From: Coriaria nepalensis
Taxonomy: Eukaryota > Streptophyta > Magnoliopsida > Cucurbitales > Coriariaceae
Assembly: GCA_027186245.1 (NCBI GenBank)
Contig: CP114489.1
Coordinates: 11,043,501-11,107,500 of the forward strand
Length of the DNA stretch: 64,000 bases
Direction of reading: 5' to 3'
Shown here: one piece after another, positions 56,778 to 64,000 of the stretch
Layout: every line of letters begins with the position of its first letter
How positions within the stretch are numbered: the first letter of the stretch is position 1
Notes under the pieces: generated by a model
Database searches by the model: none
Told to the model about the DNA's origin: nothing
The model's input: the letters and a program-made list of their open reading frames with translations, nothing else
Made by a program: the position numbers and the translations under genes

Positions 56778-58568
56778 ATGTCTTGGATTTTGACTGCTCT
56801 TGCATTGCTGTGTTTTGCTTATCTCCTTCAAGCATGTGTAAGGAAGAACAAGAACAGCAAGACCAAAAACTTGCCTCCTGGTCCAAAAGGGTTCCCAATT
56901 ATTGGGAGCCTTCATCTTTTGGGAAAACTTCCTCATAGAGATCTGCACTCCTTAGCAAAAACTTATGGCCCTGTTATGTACATGCAGTTAGGCCTAAAGC
57001 CAACTATCGTCGTCTCATCGCCTCAAGCAGCAGTGCTCTTCCTCAAAACTTATGACCATGTCTTTGCAAGTAGACCGGCCCTACTTGCTGCAGAAATTAT
57101 TTCTTATGGCCAAAAGAACGTTAGCTTCTCCACTTATGGCTCTTACTGGCGAGAAATGCGTAAAATGTGCACCCTTGAACTGCTTAGCAATCTAAAGATT
57201 AACTCTTTAAAGTCCATGAGAAAACAGGAGCTTTCGCTCTTGATTCAGGGCCTTAGAGAAGATGCTAGTAAAGGTGGTGTGGTTGATCTTAGTCTGAAAG
57301 TTTCGAGTTTAACTGCATACATGAGTTGTTTAATGGTGTTCGGGAAGAAATATATGGATCATGATTTCGATAAGAGGGGTTTTTCGGCTGTGATACAAGA
57401 AGGGATGCACTTAAGTGGTATTCCTAATTTGGGCGATTATATTCCTTTCATTGCACCTCTTGATTTACAAGGGCTTACTCGGCGAATGAAAGAAATTGGT
57501 AAAGTGTTTGATGGATTCCTTGAGATGATAATAGATGAGCATATTCAATCCAAAGATGAATCAAGAACCAAAGATTTTGTAGATGTGATGCTGGGCTTTG
57601 TGGGGTCTGAAGAAACCGACTACCAGATTGATCTGCCTCATGTCAAAGCAGTAATGCTGGTAAGTTCATTTCCTGACATTTTAAGCTTTCAAGAGGTTAA
57701 AACTAATTATTTACTAAATATAAGGTCTACGCAACAGAGTTTTACCTTCAGACCTCTTGGTTGATCAATTTAGATTCACGTGCCCATTTTCTTCAATATG
57801 CCAAAATATTTTATCCATACTATTCATAGATATGACTGATGTATGATTTTGGACTTATTTTCTACGGCTAAGGGCTTAGGTTTTCTTAGACTACTTGGAC
57901 TACTTGGACATTAAAAATAAAAAAAAAACACTTCTATGATTCTATTGTTATAGGATATGCTTTTGGCCTCAATGGATACAGGAGCCAATGCGGTCGATTG
58001 GGCACTTTTGGAGCTCCTAAGGAACCCAGTGATGATGAAGAAAGTCCAAAAAGAATTAGTAGATGTGGTCGGATTAGAGAGGATGGTAGACGAATCAGAC
58101 TTGGAAAACTTACAGTACTTGGATATGGTGATAAAAGAAACCTTCAGAATTCATCCAGTTGCACCGTTGTTGATTCCTCACCAATCTATAGAAGAATGCA
58201 CGGTTGAAGGCTTCTGCATCCCTGCAAAATCGCGCATATTGATTAATACATGGGCAATTGGGCGGGACCCGGATGTTTGGGCCAACCCTGAAAAGTTTAT
58301 TCCGGAGCGGTTTGTTGGTAGTGAAATAGATGTTCGGGGCCGTCACTTTTAGCTCCTCCCATTTGGATCAGGCCGTAGGGGCTGTCCTGGAATACAGCTG
58401 GGCTTAACAATCGTCCGTCTGATTCTAGCGCAACTTGTTCATTGTTTTGATTGGCAGCTTCCAGGTGGAATGTTGCCATCTGAATTGGACATGACTGAAG
58501 AGTTGGGTCTAACTTGTCCTAGAGCTAATCATCTAATGGCTACTCCGACTTATCGTCTTTGCAACTGA
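56778..58568 (+). pseudogene. Cytochrome P450, CYP736A-like (copy C) with one in-frame stop
   Basis: Nearly identical in layout to the intact copy B: exons 56778-57659 and 57954-58568, same intron position, 498 codons including the interrupting one. All landmarks are present: membrane helix, [15 protein letters not shown]-helix [21 protein letters not shown], heme loop [10 protein letters not shown] and the family C-terminus. A TAG at 58350-58352 replaces the CAG found in copy B, 11 codons before the heme cysteine. The 71 codons after it remain open and conserved. A product ending there would lack heme and be inactive. The single C-to-T change suggests very recent loss, an allele, or a sequencing error. 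I chose Met at 56778 ([11 protein letters not shown]); an in-frame Met at 56751 adds a Leu/Ser run from the CT repeat. Confidence 0.92.
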
Positions 58569-58699
58569 TTGTTGGCCATGAATTATAGGATTGATGTGTG
58601 AATATGTGAAGTGCTTCGATGGATTTCATATAAGCATCTAATGGCAACTGGAATCCCTGCATGTCACATCAATGCTACTTTATCCATAATCTCCTAGTA

Positions 58700-58960
58700 A
58701 TAATGTAAGCATATATTAAAGTAATTCAATGTCATCTTGATTCTCGATTTGTGATTCTCGATTTGTGGCCGAAAAAACATCTTGAATTTGGATGATCTAC
58801 CTATATGCATGAACTATAAAAGGAAATAATTAAGAAGGTTAAAAAATAATTCTTCATCATCATCAATGTCTCATCTTGAATGTGGATGATCCGCTAGATG
58901 CATGAACTATAAAAGGAATCCATAAATAATTAAGATGGTTAAAAGGGAATTTTTCATCGT
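58700..58960 (+). repeat. Tandemly repeated 3' flank, homologous to 52610-52760
   Basis: The segment 'tcatcttgaatttggatg.tctacct..atgcatgaacta' occurs at about 52665-52700, 58773-58820 and again at 58870-58915, followed each time by 'aataattaa..aggttaaaa'-like sequence. It shows that the duplicated unit extended past the P450 3' end, and that this piece was duplicated again. Confidence 0.7.
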
Positions 58961-59089
58961 CGTGATGAAAATTAATTCATATTATTTTTTCTGTCGGTTA
59001 TATGGATATTAGTTTTTTAAGTTATACGATTTTCTCATATATTATCATTTAATTCAAGAGCTATAATATATTCTTTAATCACCTGAATC

Positions 59090-60440
59090 TAAGTTTTCAA
59101 CAACTTACCCTTTCGTCTACATCCTTCACTTATATGACAATATAAACTTTATCGAATTGAAGTCATGTTTGGTCTTCTCTATAGATGACCAAACTATATT
59201 AGACGTCTCTTCCTAATCTTATTATCCGTAGGAGCTATACCTAAAAAATTTATAATCAATTGATTCCTAATTCTATCCTTTCGTATTTTATCACATATTC
59301 ATTTTAGTATACACATCTCTGATATTGTCATCTTATAAATATATTGTCTCGTAGTGGCCCAACACTTTGAGTCATAAAACATAATTGGCTGAACGATTGT
59401 CTTGTAACACTTTCCTTTCAATCTCGCAAGCATCATTCTATAACATAAAACTCCTAATATCATCTTTTTATTTCATCAAACATGATTTAATCATATAGTC
59501 TATATTTTCTCGAATGTCTCGAGTCTTTTGGATAATAGATCATAAATATAAAAGAACTTCACACTTTCGGACATCCATACCGTCAATCTTAAGTCGATAA
59601 ATATCATATGCACGCTCTTTTGTTTTTTATTTTTCTATACTTTTCTACCATTTGTCTAATCAAGAAAATTACTTATGTCGTAGACCTACCCGACATAAAA
59701 CTAAATTGATTCTCTGATACAGTGGTGATACTCCTAAGTCTATGCTCTATATCCTGCTCCCATAATTTTATTGTATGACTCATAAGCTTTATCCCTCTAT
59801 AGTTTGAGCAATCATGTACATCTCTTTTATTCTTATAAATTGGTACCACAATATTATGTATCTATGAATATGACATTTTCATAGTATCCAAAATCGTATT
59901 AAAAAGCCTAGTTAACCATTGTATCCAAACTTTTCTCAGACACTTCCACACCTTAATTGGTATCTCATCTGGTCCAAATGCCTTATTTGATTTCATCATC
60001 TTCAATGCCTCTTTTACTTTGTTAGCACTAACTCTATGATGTAACACTATATGCCTCAATTCATACATCTTAGGTCTCTCTAAGTTTAATCCCTCTACAC
60101 TTTTCCTATTTAGTAGGTTCTCAAAGTAATCTTTCTATCTACCTAAAATGCATTTATCTTACATTAGAACTCTACCATCTTCATGTTTGACACACCTAAC
60201 ATGACTAATGTCTTTAATTTTCCGATCTATGGCTTTCGATATCTTGAATATATTTTTCTCTCATTCTTTTATACCTAGCTTATTATATAAATAATCATAT
60301 GCTCTTTTCTTAGCATCGCCTACTGCTTTACTACTTAGTCTCTTAACTTATTTATACAACTCATACGACCTTTAGTCTCTATCTTTTTTCCTATTCTCAA
60401 ACTGTATTTTCTTTTCCCTAATGGCTTATTACACCTTATT
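59090..60440 (-). mobile_element. LINE (non-LTR) retrotransposon remnant, reverse transcriptase
   Basis: On the minus strand, in order: VSANKVKEALKMMKSNKAFG, PDEIPIKVWKCL (60040-59940), then VVPIYKN, 'SNYRGIKLMSHTIKLWE' and 'VSENQFSFMSGRST' (about 59850-59660), and after a gap 'LKGKCYKTIVQPIMFYDSKC' and 'RNQLIINFLGIAP' through 'FGHL.RRP' (about 59430-59170). These are the N-terminal, central and C-terminal blocks of plant LINE reverse transcriptases. There are several stops, and the FADD catalytic segment is deleted, so it is inactive. No second copy is in the window. Confidence 0.85.
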
Positions 60441-63360
60441 GTTCACACTATCTGTTCTTGTTATGTCCCCCTATTTCTTTAGCCTCTCTAAGTACTTCAT
60501 TCGCCTCACTCCTTGTCTAGTTAGCTATGTATTAAAAAAAACTCAGAAGTATCAATCTTATCCTTACGGCCTACGTTCTCACATCCTTCTAGAACTAATT
60601 GACTATCTATGTAACGGCCCTCTTCTAGTAGCTATATTACTTATTGAAATACAGTTGCATACTAAGATTATTCCTATTATTAACTTGAATATAACTAATA
60701 TGGGCGTTACATACTAACTTGGAAACCCTTTTATTAAAATACGGAGAAATTTGAAACTTCCTAAAACGCCGTTTTAATATATATCTCTTGGTAGCGGTCT
60801 AAAATCAAACATAATATTTTCTATCAAATCTTTATGATCTTTACAACTCTGTTACTAAAACAAAGTCTTTTCAAAACTTTACACCATTGCTTCCTGTCTC
60901 CCCACAGATCGGGCCCGTATATACTCTACACTAGGCTAATCAAGCTTCATTCACCATGTTCTGGAATTACTGACTTTCCTTTCTTATTCTCACCTACAAA
61001 CACAAACAACTACTATGAGCTAAAAAACTCAGTAAGTAAAGGTTTTATCTCACATGTACAAAACATATTCAAATACACTTTAAAAACTTTATTGAATAGT
61101 TTTGTAAACTTTTCTAAAACTTTCTATGCAAATGAGATGTTCTTTCTACTATGGACCCTGAGGATGCTGTCATGGGCACTATTATGATCTATGGTCCTTT
61201 GTGACCAAAATATCTTAGATTAACGACTCCGCTCAGTCCGCCATAATAAGAACACAACTTGGATCAATGACCTCTCTCAGTCAAATCTGATCGAATAAAT
61301 CTTTAAGGTCAGCAACTCCACCCAGTCCGCCCTAACCATGAAATGTCTCACTATAATGTTATGCTTATGTAATGTCAAGTATCACACTCATCAAGAAAAA
61401 TATAACATTTCCTTATACTGCTTTTGCGTAAAAACTTAAGGTGCGTTATATACTTTTGGAAAAGGGATATATTCAACTAATATAAACTCAATTCCAATAT
61501 GATTTATAAAAACATAACACCACGCAATCAATTCAATGTTCAGCATGCTATATTGCATTCATAACAATATTATAAATCTCATGCTGAACAGACAGTGAAA
61601 AGACTTGTGTTGTAAGTGAGACTTTACTTACCTGTTTGATGTTATATATTGGTAAGAACTTACTACAATCCTTCTTACTATGGCCGGCTACTAACCTAGC
61701 CAAACATGTGTTTGTATCTCAATAAGAACTTGATTATCAATTCTACTTAAAACACATAATTTACTTAAGGAGTCAATATTTATGTTTATGCTATGGTACC
61801 CGTCGACCCGTCGATCCTGTCGACCTCATAGACCTGGTTGAACCCTTTTGACCCCGTAGAGAATTTCTCACTCTTAAGAGCATCAAAGTGTTGAGCTGTA
61901 GACTCGATCGACCTTTTTTCATCTTGAAGGCGTCGACCTCGTCAACCCGTGTCTAAAGCACTAATCGAGTACTCTTCTTTTCTGTTTTTTCAAATCGAGG
62001 TCCTTTCCGCTTTCCCAGACCTAGGTTTTTTCTACTTTTTTAGACCAAGGTCTCTTGTACGTCTCTCGGTCTGAGTTCCCGATCTAGACCGAAGACTTTC
62101 TTTCTTTCCCAGACCGATACCTTATATAATTCTCTCGATCTGAGTTCCCAATCTGGACTGAGACCTCACATAATTCTCTCGATCTGAGTTCCTAATTTAG
62201 ACCGAGTTCTCAGTTTAGGAAGGCAGAAGCATGACTAAGTTTTCAATTTCAGGTTGATTTCTTATACTCTATCAATTCTATTCTTAATTTTGACTTATTA
62301 TGCAATAATTGAAGTTCTTAATTATAAGAGCAGTGATGATTCTTATTAGAAACTGTTATTGGCTATTATGCTATATTTTAGACGAACTTCTTTGCATCCT
62401 AGTCCGAAACCGAAAGCTTGGAATTACTGCTTTCTTTCTTTTTTTTTTTTTTTTTTATTGATTCTCGATTATGAAGAATGAACGAAAATTTCTGATTTCG
62501 GTTCAAGATTTCGCGTGGGATAGGGAAAGGAGAGAAAAAATTTTCTGGTTACTGAAGCTTCTAGATTCGTAATTTGGAATTACGAAGTAGCGGCTGAGTT
62601 TTAGCTTTTTAATTTTGCTTACTATGTGGTTGGCTTCTATGGATGGCCGAATTTAATATTTCCTTAAGCTTATCTCATATCATAAGATTTCTAAAAGTTG
62701 ACTAATAACCCTCCGCCTCTGCTTTTCTCTCTTGCTCTTATGATATAACATTATTATTATATTATAATTTTTTTATTAGTCTAAGAATTTGAAGATTAAA
62801 AAGTTTCTTTGGATTTCTCTCAATCCTTCTTTGCCATATGCTCGAAATTTTGGGTGCTAGCCATAAAAGAACTCTTACTTTATAATATTTAGACCACAAC
62901 TTTGTCTAATTACATAAAGTATAAATATTGGGATATTACAATCTAATATCTTATTTTTAAAAGTTTGAGATATATATCCCTTCATATTCCACCATTTAAC
63001 TTTCAACCTGATTTGATATTTGTCTACTCTATCTCAACTTATAAGACAAAAATATAAGATTAATAGTCAATATTGGATCATCAAAAACTCTCCTAATATG
63101 ACCTTATAATTTTTACAGCTACTTAGGTCATATCTCCTAACAAAAAAATAATCAAATTGACTTTTATTTTACCCATTCATAACTAAGATAAAGTCTAGAA
63201 TAAAAACCTCTAACTAATTTTTATAAATAATAATATATTTATAAGTAAAATATATTTTAACACAGTAATTACTTTTTTAAGAAAAAATAAACATTTTAGT
63301 AATTTTTCATCCAAACATTTTTAACTGCTTATAAAGATTAGAAGGCGCACTCCGGGTTTT
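60441..63360. other. Uncharacterised repetitive intergenic DNA
   Basis: No gene is recognised. It contains 'ctcagtccgcc'-type short repeats (61230-61340), CGACC/GTCGA-rich sequence at 61795-61960, and the tandem repeat at 62010-62215. A poly-T run is at 62438-62457. The stretch 62640-63360 is plain AT-rich. Confidence 0.45.
62010..62215. repeat. Imperfect tandem repeat, about 45-70 bp unit
   Basis: Three to four units share 'ctctcg(g/a)tctgagttcc(c/t)', '(a/g)atcta/tgaccga' and 'gac.t..cata.aatt'. Copies start near 62057, 62132 and 62177, with a degenerate one near 62010. It has a palindromic flavour (tctagac/gtctgag). Confidence 0.7.
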
Positions 63361-63712
63361 TAGACCGGCATTTAATAAAAGCTAAAATTAACAAGTACAG
63401 CGAATTAGCAGTACATTTCAATTAAGATAATCAAACTCACACCTTTCTGTCAAATAATCAATGGAAGGATTGGGGGGGAGGGGTGGTCTTTTTCTTTACA
63501 AGAAAATTTCCAGAGGGATTAAAGAGAAAAAATGAGACAATTAGCCTGGAAAACAAATAGAAGGGGGGGAAGAAAATATAGACCAATAAAAAACAATTGG
63601 AGGGGAGCGAAAGGGAAGGGAAGAGGAGAGAAGGGGCGGGGGGGGGGGGGGGTCAAGGAATGGGAAAAACTAATTCCAAGACACAAATGTACAAGAATTA
63701 AAAAAAATGAAA
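63360..63712 (-). other. 3' UTR region of the SIRK1-like kinase
   Basis: Downstream of the kinase stop at 63713 on the minus strand. It contains a G-run at 63636-63652 (poly-C in the transcript). No other gene is seen. Confidence 0.4.
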
Positions 63713-64000
63713 TCAAGCAAACGATGATGATATAGCACAGAGATCTTCAAGAACTTGTCTGATGTTAGGCCTCTCATTTACAGGCAGAATACAGCTAAGC
63801 GCAACCCCAAGCAACCGGTCCATCTCTTCAGATGGTTCTTCCCCCCCACCACCAATAATATCTCTGTCTATACAATCTCTTCTCCTCCCCTCTTGATCAC
63901 ACAACCTGACCCAATCAGTAAGATCAACAGCTCCAGATTGACCCGATATGATATCGCCTGCACTCCGTCTGGTCAATAACTCCATCAAGATCACTCCAAA
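63713..64000 (-). CDS. LRR receptor-like kinase, C-terminal end (SIRK1/At5g10020-like; runs off right edge)
   Basis: The last 95 residues of a kinase domain: GVILMELLTRRSAGDIISGQ (helix F), AVDLTDWVRLCDQEGR, an Asp/Gly/Glu-rich loop (DRDIIGGGGEEPSEEMD), LGVALSCILPVNERPNIRQV (subdomain XI with the conserved Arg) and a short tail. This signature, especially SAGDIISGQ plus DLTDWVRL, is that of the LRR group including SIRK1 and GHR1; several members have degenerate catalytic sites. The catalytic core and ectodomain are outside the window, so activity cannot be judged. The open frame continues to base 64000. Confidence 0.85.
   Translation of the reverse strand, partial: FGVILMELLTRRSAGDIISGQSGAVDLTDWVRLCDQEGRRRDCIDRDIIGGGGEEPSEEMDRLLGVALSCILPVNERPNIRQVLEDLCAISSSFA

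Noticed and set aside
60421..61187. Two plus-strand frames of 98 and 117 codons
   Set aside because: No recognisable domain; the first is antisense to the LINE remnant's edge, and the second lies in repeat-rich DNA.
1..64000. CRISPR arrays, operons or bacterial-type systems
   Set aside because: The DNA is a plant nuclear type with introns; tandem repeats here lack the unique spacers of CRISPR arrays.

Overview
The window looks like nuclear DNA of a flowering plant, most likely a core eudicot. The coding capacity is split into short exons separated by AT-rich introns with GT-AG borders. The intergenic DNA is AT-rich and full of plant-type microsatellites and retroelement debris, and the recognisable proteins are plant families (CSI1, plant MIC60, PPR5, CYP736A-like P450s, a SIRK1-like LRR kinase). 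Exon models here were built by eye from translated similarity and splice signals, with coding phase checked through each gene. No database search was possible, so family names rest on remembered protein features.

Layout, left to right: (1) 5' part of CSI1 (minus, runs off the left edge); (2) MIC60 (minus) back to back with TSR3 (plus) across about 450 bp; (3) an Acinus-like SAP/RRM protein (plus), ribosomal protein eL30 (plus) and a short-chain dehydrogenase (minus); (4) a small uncharacterised protein (minus), a RING-H2 E3 ligase (plus) and a RING-CH membrane protein (minus); (5) a transposon-rich block at 28.7-32.4 kb with a fold-back element of about 1.1 kb beside a deleted Ty1/copia element; (6) an acidic Asp-tract protein (minus), gamma-glutamyltransferase (minus), Borealin-related BORR (plus) and a PPR5-like protein (minus); (7) tRNA-Trp(CCA), then a 15 kb tandem array of P450 genes and pseudogenes interleaved with broken copies of the PPR5 first exon; (8) a LINE remnant and uncharacterised repeats; (9) the 3' end of a SIRK1-like receptor kinase (minus, runs off the right edge).

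Most single-copy genes are housekeeping or cell-biological: cellulose synthase guidance, mitochondrial cristae, 18S rRNA modification, splicing and the exon junction complex, translation, glutathione turnover, the chromosomal passenger complex and organelle RNA processing. They do not form one pathway. Their order resembles ancient duplicated segments of Arabidopsis (chromosome 4 near At4g39620-39690, chromosome 5 near At5g10020-10070, and At2g22120-22125), which suggests an unduplicated ancestral block.

The parts most worth a second look are the repeated PPR5-head/P450 unit, with one intact P450, one copy killed by a single stop codon and one shattered copy with inverted pieces; TSR3, which carries three one-base indels at otherwise well-conserved sites; and the large inverted repeat next to the copia element. 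I did not find a convincing new multi-gene system.
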